Part shown: one piece after another, positions 25,708-35,207 of the stretch
Layout of the letters: each line of letters begins with the position of its first letter
Position numbering within the stretch: position 1 is the first letter of the stretch
Assembly: GCA_009780035.1 (NCBI GenBank)
Contig: WRAU01000003.1
Span: forward strand, 62,001 to 126,000
DNA length: 64,000 nucleotides
DNA from: Alphaproteobacteria bacterium
Lineage (GTDB): Bacteria; Pseudomonadota; Alphaproteobacteria; WRAU01; Hepatincolaceae
Direction of reading: 5' to 3'
The notes under the pieces: model-generated
The model's database searches: none
Seen by the model: the letters and a program-made list of their open reading frames with translations, nothing else
What the model was told of the DNA's origin: nothing
Program-made: the position numbers and the translations under genes

Positions 25708-26037
25708 ATGGCTAATATTATGCAAATGATGAAGAAGGCACAAGAGCTGCAAAACAGTATGTCTTCTATTCAAAATGAAATTAAAGCATTAACTTTTGAA
25801 ACCACCTCAGGCGGCGGGTTGGTTAAAATGATTATGAATGGCGATTACGATATTATAAATGTTGAAATTGACGATTCTATAATTGCTGTTGACGAAAAAG
25901 TTTTAATTACAGATTTAATTGTTGCCTGCTATAACGATTGCCGAAGAAAAGTTCAAGAAGAAACTGAAAAAAGAATGAAAGAAATAACTGCGGGCTTGCC
26001 AATTCCTCCGGGCATGAAAATACCGGGATTATTTTAA
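25708..26037 (+). CDS. ybaB: YbaB/EbfC family nucleoid-associated protein
   Basis: 109-residue small DNA-binding protein; the dimeric tweezer-like fold is indicated by MMKKAQELQNSMSSIQNEI, the central GGGLVKMIMNGDYDIINVEID block and the C-terminal GLPIPPGMKIPGLF, all typical. It usually sits between dnaX and recR; here dnaX is elsewhere and a TM2 gene has come between ybaB and recR, with recR still close by. Confidence 0.93.
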   Translation: MANIMQMMKKAQELQNSMSSIQNEIKALTFETTSGGGLVKMIMNGDYDIINVEIDDSIIAVDEKVLITDLIVACYNDCRRKVQEETEKRMKEITAGLPIPPGMKIPGLF

Positions 26038-26051
26038 TTAAGGATCTTATA

Positions 26052-26375
26052 TTGAGTAATAAAAATACTACCACTACAACATCTGTTATTACCACTCCTA
26101 AAAGTAAAATTATAGCATTGCTTTTATGTTTTTTTGTAGGAATATTCGGCGTTCATAATTTTTATTTAGGAAATAATATTAGAGGATTAATCCAGTTTTT
26201 AATTGCTATATTTTTTGGCGGTATATTTTTTTACAACTATGAATTAGTTCTGCCTCCTATTCCCATAAGATTGCTTGGCATATGGGTATTTATAGAGTTT
26301 TTTATTATTCTTTTTAGCAGGAATTTAGGCAGCTCAAAAAAAGTAATTACAGTTTCTACAACTACTTCTAAATAA
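26052..26375 (+). CDS. TM2 domain membrane protein
   Basis: 107 aa, TTG start with GGATC upstream. The TM2 domain is clear: LLCFFVGIFGVHNFYLGNNIRG (membrane segment 1 and the GxHxFYLG turn; shown split in practice) followed by the second hydrophobic segment LIQFLIAIFFGGIFF and a third LLGIWVFIEFFIILF. Thr/Ser-rich short tails flank the domain. Role unknown in bacteria. It sits 14 nt after ybaB and 13 nt before recR, so it is part of that operon. Confidence 0.8.
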   Translation: MSNKNTTTTTSVITTPKSKIIALLLCFFVGIFGVHNFYLGNNIRGLIQFLIAIFFGGIFFYNYELVLPPIPIRLLGIWVFIEFFIILFSRNLGSSKKVITVSTTTSK

Positions 26376-26388
26376 TTTTGAGTTAAGA

Positions 26389-26997
26389 ATGTATAACCAC
26401 ATTATTGAGAATAATCTTTTACTTTTAGGAAGACTGCAGGGAATTGGGTCGCGATCATCAAGAAGAATTCTATTTGATTTAATGAAAAAAAAAGACGGTT
26501 TGTTAAAACCTCTTATTACATCTTTGCAGGAACTATACGATAGCATAACCCCATGCGAAGAGTGCTTTAATTTAGATACATCTAATCCTTGTTATATATG
26601 CAGCAACCCTAAAAGAGACAAAACAAAAATTTGTGTAGTGGAAGATATATCCGGATTATGGGCAATTGAAAGAGCCAGCGAAAAAACCAATTCTTACAAC
26701 GGGCTTTATTTTGTCCTTGGCGGAACGCTTTCCGCCACTAAAGGAGCCACTCCCGAAAGTTTAAGAATTCCTAAACTGCTAGATAAAATCGCTGCAAGAA
26801 ACATTAATGAAGTTATTTTAGCTACTGCCGCAACCAGCGAGGGACGCATCACGAGCGATTATATCAGCGGCTTAATTCCAGAAACAGTTAAAGTTTCAAG
26901 CCTAGCACAAGGCATTCCTATGGGCGGCGAAATTGATTATTTAGATGAAATAACCCTCTCAACCGCAATTAATTTAAGAACAACTAATAAACTTTAA
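26389..26997 (+). CDS. recR: Recombination protein RecR
   Basis: Works with RecO/RecF to load RecA at gaps. 202 aa, with the helix-hairpin-helix GIGSRSSRRILFDL, the four-Cys zinc module CEECFNL...CYIC, and the TOPRIM motif VVEDISGLWAIE followed by NEVILATAATSEG. Length is normal. Confidence 0.95.
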   Translation: MYNHIIENNLLLLGRLQGIGSRSSRRILFDLMKKKDGLLKPLITSLQELYDSITPCEECFNLDTSNPCYICSNPKRDKTKICVVEDISGLWAIERASEKTNSYNGLYFVLGGTLSATKGATPESLRIPKLLDKIAARNINEVILATAATSEGRITSDYISGLIPETVKVSSLAQGIPMGGEIDYLDEITLSTAINLRTTNKL

Positions 26998-27003
26998 AAA
27001 TAT

Positions 27004-27516
27004 ATGATACTGAATGTTATAGCCTATCCCAATGCTGTTTTAAAGCAGAAAGCCAAACCTATTCTTGAAATTAACAATAGAATTAAAACGCTTGCCAAGA
27101 ATATGCTAGAAACCATGTATGCTAAAAACGGCATTGGGCTGGCCGGCAATCAAGTTAACGAGCTGTTGCGGATTATTGTGATAGACCTACAAATAGAAGA
27201 AGCCTTTAATCCTATAGTTTTAATTAATCCTGAAATTATTTGGCAATCTATCGAGCTAGAAGAAAGAGACGAGGGCTGTCTTTCAATTATCGGCATCTCT
27301 GCTACAGTTAAAAGACCAGCACAAGTAAAAGTTGCTTACCTAAATTTAAAAGGAGAAAAAACAGAAATTGCTGCCGATGGTTTGCTGGCAACTTGTTTGC
27401 AGCATGAAATAGATCATCTTGACGGCATTCTTTTTATTGACAGAATCTCAAAATTAAAACGCGATATGCTGGTTAAAAAATATAAAAAACAGATAGCCGA
27501 AGAAGAAAATAAATAA
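27004..27516 (+). CDS. def: Peptide deformylase
   Basis: Removes the N-formyl group from nascent proteins. The three motifs are GIGLAGNQV (usual GxGLAAPQ; here Gly-Asn in place of Ala-Pro), EGCLSI with the metal Cys, and QHEIDHLDG with the metal His residues. 170 aa. Its stop overlaps the fmt start by one base (TAATG), so the two are coupled, matching their paired function. Confidence 0.95.
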   Translation: MILNVIAYPNAVLKQKAKPILEINNRIKTLAKNMLETMYAKNGIGLAGNQVNELLRIIVIDLQIEEAFNPIVLINPEIIWQSIELEERDEGCLSIIGISATVKRPAQVKVAYLNLKGEKTEIAADGLLATCLQHEIDHLDGILFIDRISKLKRDMLVKKYKKQIAEEENK

Positions 27517-28463
27517 TGAAAATATGCTTTATGGGAACACCCTCTTTTGCCGCTGCTGCTTTGCAAAGTATATTAAACGCAGGATATAATATAGCTTGTG
27601 TTTATACGCGTGCACCTAAGCCGGCAGGACGGGGACAAAAGGTTATTCAATCAGCAGTTTATGATTTGGCTCTATTACACAACATAGAAATTCAAACTCC
27701 CAAAAGTTTAAGAAAATCTGCGGAAGAACAAGAAAAATTTTTAAGTCAAAATTTTGATTTAGTAGTTGTGGCTTCTTACGGCTTAATTTTACCAAAAGCT
27801 ATAATAAAGGCACCTCGTTTCGGCTGCTTAAATATTCACGGTTCGCTCCTGCCAAGATGGCGCGGGGCATCGCCTATTCAAATGGCTATCGCCAGCGGTG
27901 ATAAAAAAACCGGCATTACTATCATGCAAATGGACGAAGGGTTAGATACTGGCGACATGCTGCTTAAAAAAGAAATACCTATAACACAGAAGACTAATTT
28001 TTTAAGTCTGTATCATGATTTAACCAACATTGGTGCAGAGCTAATTGTTAATGCTTTAGAACTATTACAAAAAGGACAATTAGTAAAAGAAAAGCAAGAC
28101 GATCGGCTGGCAACATTTGCTCCGATTTTAACTAAAGAAGACGGATTATTGAATTTTAACGAAACTGCACAGCAAATTAATAATAAAGTGCGGGGTTTTA
28201 ATCCCTTTCCTTCTACCTATTTTTATTATAAAAATGAGGTTATTAAGGTATTAGAATGTGAAGTATATGCAGATTCTTCAAATTATCAGTGCGGTAAAAT
28301 TATTAACACCAATAATAAAGAACTGCTAATTGCCTGCAAAGATAGTATAATAAAAATTAACAAACTGCAAAGATCCTCTAAAAAACCTCTGCCAACTGAG
28401 GAAGTTTTAAAAGGCTTTGAGTTTGAAAATGGGTATGTTATCAACAAATCCACAATGGTGTAA
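27516..28463 (+). CDS. fmt: Methionyl-tRNA formyltransferase
   Basis: Formylates initiator Met-tRNA. Formyl-THF site: NIHGSLLPRWRGASPIQMA (Asn, His active residues) and the GITIMQMDEGLDTGDML segment with the catalytic Asp. 315 aa, normal. The C-terminal OB-fold domain starts near residue 205 (NNKVRGFNPFP). Confidence 0.96.
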   Translation: MKICFMGTPSFAAAALQSILNAGYNIACVYTRAPKPAGRGQKVIQSAVYDLALLHNIEIQTPKSLRKSAEEQEKFLSQNFDLVVVASYGLILPKAIIKAPRFGCLNIHGSLLPRWRGASPIQMAIASGDKKTGITIMQMDEGLDTGDMLLKKEIPITQKTNFLSLYHDLTNIGAELIVNALELLQKGQLVKEKQDDRLATFAPILTKEDGLLNFNETAQQINNKVRGFNPFPSTYFYYKNEVIKVLECEVYADSSNYQCGKIINTNNKELLIACKDSIIKINKLQRSSKKPLPTEEVLKGFEFENGYVINKSTMV

Positions 28464-28658
28464 ATGAATAAAAAATTAATAAATTAGAAAATTTTAAATT
28501 ATATCATGCAGTTTTTAATTCCAAACTAAAAAACACTTTACAGCAAAAATCTTAAAAAAGACACAAAGCTAGAAGAATTTATAATAATAGGTTGAAAAAG
28601 AAAGCAACAGAGAAATTTTCTAGTAATACAATAGAAACTATTAATTAATATTAATCTG
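28464..28658. other. Decayed coding remnant after fmt
   Basis: 195 nt without an intact frame. Plus-strand frames contain short Lys-rich stretches (for example NSKLKNTLQQK and RLKKKATEKFSS) broken by stops in successive frames, as in an eroded gene. No family can be named. Confidence 0.35.
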
Positions 28659-29150
28659 CTATAATTCTATCATTAATTTTTTCCAATTATTCTCTAAATA
28701 TTTTTCTATACCTGTATTAGGCGAATATTGATTATATATTTTTAGAAAATCTTCTTTTGTTTTAATATAGTTGCTATTAGATATTAAATTATTTTTAGCT
28801 AAATATAGTAATGCAATAGATGGAGAGCGAGAACATCCTTGATTACAATGGATTAAAACTTTTTTAGTATTAATATTGTTTTCTATAAACTGCATAGCTT
28901 CTTGCATTATAGGGTCTGTGTATTTTGGCAAAAATTCTGTTGGTATATCAACCAAGTTTAAAAAAAGGTGGTTATCTTTTAAATAAGTTAAATAATTTGG
29001 ATGCTCTTGAGGTAGGCTTCTTTTGTAGTTTAGGGCTTTTTGGTGGCAATGAATTTTACAAGCATGAATAATTGCGTAATCTTCATTATCATAGTTTATA
29101 CTACAGTCTTGGTCGTTTCCTACATATAAGTTTTTATATACTTCCTGCAT
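28659..29150 (-). CDS. Dual-specificity protein phosphatase-like protein
   Basis: 163 aa with the phosphatase signature HCNQGCSRSPS (HCx5R; Cys around residue 104) and the general-acid loop region LFLNLVDIPTE with Asp upstream. The DSP fold is typical of eukaryotes and of effectors of host-associated bacteria; bacterial homologues are scattered. No signal peptide is seen, so secretion would need a dedicated system. It lies in an accessory island next to a broken ATPase gene. Substrate unknown. Confidence 0.8.
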   Translation of the reverse strand: MQEVYKNLYVGNDQDCSINYDNEDYAIIHACKIHCHQKALNYKRSLPQEHPNYLTYLKDNHLFLNLVDIPTEFLPKYTDPIMQEAMQFIENNINTKKVLIHCNQGCSRSPSIALLYLAKNNLISNSNYIKTKEDFLKIYNQYSPNTGIEKYLENNWKKLMIEL

Positions 29151-29180
29151 TTTTGACTCCCATGGGTTTTAGAATTATAT

Positions 29181-30292
29181 TTAGTTGACTTGAATCTTAT
29201 TCTGCGATTTATCCCAGCTTTTTATCGCGTTATTAAGTTTAGTTAAGTGTTCTTTTAGGTAAAGATCCTAACATTTTGTCATGCAATCTATAATTGCAAT
29301 CAAATATGTAGCTCTGGCATCTACTGATAAATCATTATAATGTCTTTGCTCTTGATTTACATTGCCATTGTATTTTATAGCATCATGAAAACTAGATATA
29401 TTTATAGCCTTTGTTGTAGGATATAAATAGGTTAGAAGTTCTTCTATAAATACACCTATATCACTTGGGACATTCTGTTTAGCTTGCTCTGGTGATTTTT
29501 CATATGTATTATAAAACTCCATCATATTCTTGTATTTTGTAATATATTCAATAGCATGATTATTCCATCTATTAAAGGTTTCTTCTAATATAAAATTATT
29601 GCTAATTTTATTTAACCCAAAATATTTAGTATTTTGATGATGAATATTTTTTCCTCTAATGTCATTACCAAAACAGTTAGTATTAAGATTAATTAAAAAT
29701 TTCTCATTATGAGTTGAAATAAATACTTGATGTTGTAGCCCTTTAAACTGGTTGTTTTCTGTTTCGTTTTTGATGTTATCTCTAATCAGTCTACAAATTA
29801 AATTCATATTATTTTTATCTAACGAAGAGTGCGGGTCGTCTATGAAAATTATTAAAGATTTATCTTTGTTTTCTTGAGATTTTTTATAATTATCTATTAA
29901 ACTTATAAAATATGAAAATACTATAAGATTTTTTTCTCCCTCGCTTAGTTTTTCAATTTCAATTTTTTTATTATTTCTGTATGAATCTATGCCTCCAAAT
30001 TCATTAATTTTTAACTGTATATTAATTGATGCAAGGCTTTGGTTTATATTGTCAAGGTGATTGTTTTTAAATTTATTATTTTCTTCTAATTGTAATTTCT
30101 CTTGCTTTGCCTTATCATTCACAAAGCGAGTTTTTATTTCACTAAATTTATTTTCAACTCGTTTATAAAATGTATGTTGTTTGTAATTTATAGCAAAAAA
30201 AAGATTTTTTATTGTATTAATATTGTCGTTTTTTTGCGTATGTTTCTCTTCCAATGCAAAATTGTTTCTTTTAATAATATCAGCTGTGTTCT
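29181..30292 (-). pseudogene. C-terminal half of a zinc-hook ABC ATPase (AAA_13 / RloC-like), interrupted
   Basis: This frame carries the second half of one ATPase: signature LSEGEKNLIVFSYF, Walker B SLIIFIDDPHSSLD and QVFISTHNEKFL with the switch His. It is out of frame with the Walker A half upstream (30209-31501). The likely junction is between about 30235 and 30292, where the reading continues as ADIIKRNNFALEEKH; an ACACA repeat (near 30285) and an A7 run (30229-30235) are both candidate slip sites. A TAG at 29268-29270 is followed by 28 more in-frame codons to TAA at 29181, suggesting a second lesion. RloC-type ATPases cleave tRNA upon DNA damage; the nuclease part here is not certain. 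Confidence 0.7.
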
Positions 30293-31501
30293 ATATTTTT
30301 GTAAAATATCGCTATATTCCTTATCTATTTGGAATACCTTATCCGCATTATTACTATCATTGTTTAATATGTTAGTCATTTTTGTAGTAGATAATTTTTT
30401 GATACGACTAAGAAGTTCTTTTATTTGATTGTAAAACAATTCCATTGTAATTTTTGAAGTTTTAAAAGTATCGTTATCTTGGCTATTAATAAATCTAAAA
30501 TTATGTGTTGTTATTTCTGTATTTTTTGAACCATCTATATTACCAATAACACCGTCAACCTCTTTAGAAAAATCCTTACATAATTTAGTAAAGTTTGTAT
30601 AGCTTTCATTGAAGTGATTTTTAAAGTTCTCATAGAGTTCTTTTATAGGGAAAGAATCTTTTCCCTTAGTAATTAAGGTAGTTTCACAAAAAGGACATTT
30701 ATCATTTGGATATTTTTCTGTTTCTGTAGTTATTTTAACATACATGTCTTGAATCCAACTATTTAGAAAAGTATCATTTTGTAGCCTTTCAATTGGTTGG
30801 TTTTGTAGTTTATCTTGATTTAAGATTCCTTTTAGTTTTATGAAAAAACTGTCAAAATTTTGAATTAGTTGAGTTTCTTTTAATACACTATATTTCTCAT
30901 ATTCTTCTGTATTTTTAGTTAAAAGCTCTTTTATTTCATTAATTTTTTCTTCTGTGTTAACATGATTATGATTAAAGTTATATTTATCCATATCATTTGT
31001 TGCATTGCTTATGTTGTATTTGCTTTTTGTAAAACCTGTATTATGGCATATATCATTTTGAATATTTGTATATAATTCAGTTTTCTTTTTGGTGTATTTT
31101 TTAATCTTTGCTTCAGCTTTAGTTATCTTATTAGAAAATTTTTCTATTTCTTGATTAATGCTACCAGCATCTCCAATTAAAATATAATTATCTTTAAGAT
31201 TGCTATAAATGTTTTCTGCTATAAAATCGCTATTAAACACTAATATGTTTGAATGATTGCTTTCGGTTGATAATTGAGTATCATCTTCTAATAATACAAC
31301 TCCCTCAATCTCTTTATCTCTTTCACGCTTCATTTTTGCAGAATATGAGTTGATTAGCCTAGAAATAGAACTTTTCCCAGAACCATTTAAGCCAAAAATG
31401 ATATTATATAAAGCAAAATCATGGTTTTGGGAAAATGATATTTTATTTTCACTATCTTTTTCGTCTGTAAATGATAGTGAATTTATTCTTTTGATTTGCA
31501 T
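30209..31501 (-). pseudogene. N-terminal half of a zinc-hook ABC ATPase (AAA_13 / RloC-like), frameshifted
   Basis: 430 codons with Walker A GLNGSGKSS (residues 37-45), then a long coiled coil rich in Lys/Glu (about 110-210) and a CPFC zinc-hook motif (Cys269, Cys272), followed by a second coil. This matches the SMC/RloC-like AAA_13 design. The frame ends at 30209 and the second half is in another frame, so the gene is broken unless slippage at a homopolymer restores it. The locus lies between a DSP phosphatase and a RhuM fragment: an eroded defence or mobile island. Confidence 0.75.
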
Positions 31502-31553
31502 ATTTATCTTTTGTTATTATTGTTTAAGCATTATAGATATTGTAGCTACATTT

Positions 31554-31810
31554 TTATTTTTTACTATTCAGTTTCTTTATTTGTTTATCAAAGTCGCTAT
31601 TAATTTTTTGCGTTTTATTAAATTCATCATATTCGGTTATGACTTTTCATTAGCCTGCTGTCTGCTAATTTTACCCGCACCTTTTAAAATTTAATATTCA
31701 TTAAAAGTTAGAAACTTGTTAATACTTTCGGCAAATTCTTGCATAGTAAAAGTATTTTTACGCTCAATTAAATCCGCTCTAGTAATTCTTGAAAATAATC
31801 TTCGCCTATT
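31554..31810 (-). pseudogene. RhuM-family protein remnant (C-terminal fragment)
   Basis: Minus-strand text reads RLFSRITRADLIERKNTF, then TMQEFAESINKFLTFNEY, a stop, then ILKGAGKISRQQANEKS, a stop and a shift, then EYDEFNKTQKINSDFDKQIKK to a final stop at 31554. Taken together this follows the C-terminal pattern of the RhuM (virulence RhuM/DNA-binding) family. At least one nonsense and one frameshift break it. RhuM genes are common on islands in host-associated bacteria. Confidence 0.65.
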
Positions 31811-31850
31811 TAAGAATTAATTATATACGATTCACCTTAAAATTCATTAA

Positions 31851-33281
31851 CTAACTACACTGATTTTGCATTTTTGGTTTGAACTTTTTCATCAATCTGG
31901 TTTTTAGTAATTTAAGCCCAAGGACTTTTGCCAGTCCTCCCTTGCTGGTTTCTCTATATTTAGGATCAATATCTTTCCCCGTGTAAAACATGGTAGTAAT
32001 TACATCGTCTAAACTTACCGCCGGAGAAGTTTCATTGCCGCGAGCAATAGCCATTTTAGCCGCCATTACTGCTTTAGCCGCGCCAAAAGTATTTCTTTCT
32101 ATACAAGGAATTTGCACTAATCCGCCAACTGGATCGCAGGTTAATCCCAAATGATGCTCCATCGCTATTTCAGCAGCATTGCAAGTAGTTTGCGGATCTG
32201 CTCCAAATCTTTCTGCAATTGCCGCTGCTGCCATAGAACTAGCTACCCCTATTTCTGCCTGGCATCCAGCTTCAGCTCCGCTAAGTGAAGCATTCATTTT
32301 ATACAAATAGCCAACTGCTGAGGCAGTTAGTAAAAACTTAACAAGCTCATCATCGTTCATTGGTTTGTAAAATTTATTATAGTAAGCTATAACCGCTGGA
32401 ATAACTGCACATGCCCCATTAGTAGGAGCGGTAACCACTCTATGCCCCGATGCATTTTCTTCGGCTACTGCCAAAGCAAACAAACTAAGCCAATTAACAC
32501 TGTTAAAATCATCTTTTTGAGAGTCTTTTTCTTGCTCCATCAGTTTTTTATACAAATTGTTTGCGCGTCTGGCTAGATGTAAATCTCCCGGCAATATTTC
32601 TGTAGCATTTAAACCATTGTTAATACAGCAGTCCATTACTTCCCAAATTTCTTTGTAATAATCGTAAATTGCTTCTTTTGAAAAAAACTGCATTTCCCTC
32701 ATTAAAGCAATTTCAGATATGCTTTTATTATGTTTTTTACACAAGTCTAAAATATCTTGGGCAGATTTAAAGTCTATTTCTAACTTTTTAGATGAGGATT
32801 CTTTATCAAAAAAATGCTCTTCTTCTTTAACAAAACCGCCGCCAACAGAAAAGTAAGTTTTTTGTAATATAACATTTTCACCATTATAAGCACTAATGGT
32901 TATGCCATTTTCATGAAGATCTAAAAAATTTGGATTGAAAATAATATCTCTGTCTCTAACAAAAGAAATAGTTTTTTCACCGTTTAAAAGCAAAGACTTA
33001 GCAGAATCTACAGTATTGATTATCTCTTGAATTTCACTCGTTGTGGTAGTTTCCGGCATCTTACCGCTTAACCCTAAAAGGACGGCAGTATCTGTTAAAT
33101 GCCCTTTTCCTGTGAGAGATAAAGATCCGTATAAGTCAACCTTAATATTGCTGACATCCTTTATTAAATTTTTCTCAAGCAAAGATTCACAAAACATTTT
33201 GCCAATAACCATTGGTCCTAATGTATGGCTTGAGCTTGGACCAATGCCAATTTTAAAAATAGAAAGTATGCTATCTTTCAT
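31851..33281 (-). CDS. sdaA: L-serine ammonia-lyase (L-serine dehydratase)
   Basis: Deaminates L-serine to pyruvate and ammonia. Single-chain 476-residue form. Motifs: GPSSSHTLGP near the N-terminus, and the iron-sulfur Cys region around EAGCQAEIGVASSM and GLTCDPVGGLVQIPC (three Cys ligands of a 4Fe-4S cluster, oxygen sensitive). The serine/threonine transporter gene just upstream supplies its substrate. In E. coli such pairs are used for serine as carbon source, often under low oxygen. Confidence 0.95.
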   Translation of the reverse strand: MKDSILSIFKIGIGPSSSHTLGPMVIGKMFCESLLEKNLIKDVSNIKVDLYGSLSLTGKGHLTDTAVLLGLSGKMPETTTTSEIQEIINTVDSAKSLLLNGEKTISFVRDRDIIFNPNFLDLHENGITISAYNGENVILQKTYFSVGGGFVKEEEHFFDKESSSKKLEIDFKSAQDILDLCKKHNKSISEIALMREMQFFSKEAIYDYYKEIWEVMDCCINNGLNATEILPGDLHLARRANNLYKKLMEQEKDSQKDDFNSVNWLSLFALAVAEENASGHRVVTAPTNGACAVIPAVIAYYNKFYKPMNDDELVKFLLTASAVGYLYKMNASLSGAEAGCQAEIGVASSMAAAAIAERFGADPQTTCNAAEIAMEHHLGLTCDPVGGLVQIPCIERNTFGAAKAVMAAKMAIARGNETSPAVSLDDVITTMFYTGKDIDPKYRETSKGGLAKVLGLKLLKTRLMKKFKPKMQNQCS

Positions 33282-33311
33282 TTTTTTATACCTTTAATTA
33301 ATTTATACATA

Positions 33312-33347
33312 AAAAAGACCAAATTTAAAATTTAATTTGGTCTTTTT
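33312..33347. terminator. Bidirectional hairpin between sdaC-like gene and sdaA
   Basis: Perfect 14-bp stem AAAAAGACCAAATT / AATTTGGTCTTTTT with an 8-nt loop, carrying T-runs in both directions. On the minus strand it lies just after the transporter stop codon and may cause partial termination before sdaA. Confidence 0.75.
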
Positions 33348-33354
33348 CTACTCC

Positions 33355-34620
33355 TTACATTAAGCCGTATATTGCTGCCGAAATAGCAATCAGCCCCATA
33401 ATTACAATAAATACATTACTGATTTTACCCCTATATTGCGCTAAAATCGGTAGTTTATGAATAGCATACATCGGCATTAAGAATAACAAAATAGCTAGAA
33501 TAGGCCCTCCTAATGATTCTATCATTCCTAAAATGCTTGGGTTTAATGTGGCAACTATCCAAGCAACTATAAACATAGTGATTGCTGCAATATTATCTAA
33601 TTTTTTTGGAGCAATACTGTTTTTAGCTACGCGATTCACTATGCCATTAAATCCTTCTTTGCCGCCTAAATAATGCCCTAAGAATGATTTAGACATGGCA
33701 ACAAAAGCTAATATAGGACCAACATAAGCAATTACTGGCGATTCAAGTTTATTTGCTAAATAAGATAAAATTGAAATATTTTGGGCTTTAGCTTCTAAAA
33801 GTTCCGCTGGAGTTAAAGTTAAAGCACAACTGAATACAAAAAACATTACAGTTATAACCATCATAATATTGCTGGCAGCAATAATGTTTGAAGATTTTTG
33901 TTCGGCGTATTTATCACCATATTCTTTACGTTGAGCCACCGCCATTGAAGAGATAATCGGCGAATGGTTAAACGCAAATACCATTACTGGAATAACTAAC
34001 CAAAGTGTCATTAAAATACTGCGTCCACCTGCTTGGCTGCCGCTTGAGAATGAGAAAGTAGAAAATATCGCCCCATTCCATTCCGGAATTAAAAACAAAG
34101 CTATAACCATTAATACGGCGATAAAAGGAAACACTAAAACTGACATTACTTTAATAACAAGATTCTCTCCTAAATAAGAAATCAGCACTAATACGCCAAC
34201 AATAACAAATGATAAAATAGCTCTTGGCGGAGCAGCCATATGCATTTGGTGTTCCATAAAACTGATTACAGTATTGGTAGTGCCAACGCTATAAACCAAA
34301 AGAATCGGAAAAATCGCAAAAAAGTAAAGAACAGTAATTAAATTACCAGCAGTTCTGCCAAAAGCCTCTTCTACCACAACCGTAATATCATCTTTGGTAT
34401 TTTTGCCAGATAAAACAAATCTTGCTAAAGCTCTATGAGCATAGAAAGTCATTGGAAAGGCTAATACTAAAATAACTAAAAGCGGAATAATACCACCCAT
34501 ACCGGCATTAATAGGTAAAAATAAAACACCGGCACCAATAGCTGTTCCATATAGGCTTAACACCCATAATATATCATTTTTCCGCCACTTTGATGCTGTA
34601 TTTGTATCGTTTTGAGACAT
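33355..34620 (-). CDS. sdaC: Serine/threonine transporter, HAAAP family (SdaC-like)
   Basis: 421-aa inner-membrane symporter with about 11 membrane segments. The N-terminal IGAGVLFLPINAGMGG and central LVIPVMVFAFNHSPIISS motifs are the substrate and cation regions of the hydroxy/aromatic amino acid permease family; NHSP is the SdaC/TdcC mark. Followed by sdaA, whose product uses the imported serine. Two FNR-like boxes upstream suggest oxygen control. Confidence 0.88.
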   Translation of the reverse strand: MSQNDTNTASKWRKNDILWVLSLYGTAIGAGVLFLPINAGMGGIIPLLVILVLAFPMTFYAHRALARFVLSGKNTKDDITVVVEEAFGRTAGNLITVLYFFAIFPILLVYSVGTTNTVISFMEHQMHMAAPPRAILSFVIVGVLVLISYLGENLVIKVMSVLVFPFIAVLMVIALFLIPEWNGAIFSTFSFSSGSQAGGRSILMTLWLVIPVMVFAFNHSPIISSMAVAQRKEYGDKYAEQKSSNIIAASNIMMVITVMFFVFSCALTLTPAELLEAKAQNISILSYLANKLESPVIAYVGPILAFVAMSKSFLGHYLGGKEGFNGIVNRVAKNSIAPKKLDNIAAITMFIVAWIVATLNPSILGMIESLGGPILAILLFLMPMYAIHKLPILAQYRGKISNVFIVIMGLIAISAAIYGLM

Positions 34621-34661
34621 AATAAAACCTCTTTTTATTAAAATATATAAATAGTTATATA

Positions 34662-34695
34662 ACGATATAAATCAAAATAAAATGATATAAATCAA
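34662..34695. promoter_or_regulatory. Two tandem FNR-like boxes upstream of sdaC
   Basis: ATGATATAAATCAA (34682-34695) matches the FNR/ANR consensus TTGATNNNNATCAA at 9 of 10 fixed positions and ACGATATAAATCAA (34662-34675) at 8 of 10, with centres 20 bp apart. They are 40-75 nt before the sdaC start, plausible for class II activation. The sequence is very AT-rich, which weakens the case. Confidence 0.45.
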
Positions 34696-34801
34696 ATCTT
34701 TATATGGAAGTTTGGCTATATATAATTATCAAAGACTATTTAGTATTTTGTGTATATAATTATCCTAATTATTTTATATTTATATAATTAAGAATAAAAT
34801 T

Positions 34802-35203
34802 ATGAAAAAAATATCAATTTTGCTTATATTGCTGGTACTTAGCTCGTGCGTATTAATTGCTCCGAATCAAAAGGAAAAACTCATCAATAAAGATTTAACG
34901 CTAATTGTTGATGAAAGGTTTCCACAAAAAAACCTACCATTCCTTTTTATTAAGGCAGACGGCAGAGTATCTGGCTCTACAGGGTGCAACAGACTGCTTG
35001 GCACTGCAACCTTCGGGCAAACCGGTGAAGTTTTTTTCAGTCAAGTAGCTACAACCAAAATGTTCTGCTTATTTGAAGGCAGTTTTGAAGAATATTTTGT
35101 AAATGGACTCAATAACACTGCTTACTATTTTATTAATGGCAATATCGTCTATTTTTTAGATAAAAACCAAGATAAAATATTTGCTTTAAAAATTAGAGAG
35201 TAA
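34802..35203 (+). CDS. META-domain lipoprotein (HslJ-like)
   Basis: 133 aa. A lipoprotein signal peptide ends at LVLSSC (lipobox LSSC, Cys16), so it is anchored in the outer or inner membrane facing the periplasm. The mature part shows the META/HslJ core GSTGCNRLLGTATF and a VATTKMFC stretch with two conserved Cys (GC and FC). HslJ-family proteins are linked to heat-inducible envelope stress; exact role unknown. It converges on gshB with a 4-nt gap. Confidence 0.8.
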   Translation: MKKISILLILLVLSSCVLIAPNQKEKLINKDLTLIVDERFPQKNLPFLFIKADGRVSGSTGCNRLLGTATFGQTGEVFFSQVATTKMFCLFEGSFEEYFVNGLNNTAYYFINGNIVYFLDKNQDKIFALKIRE

Positions 35204-35207
35204 AAAA

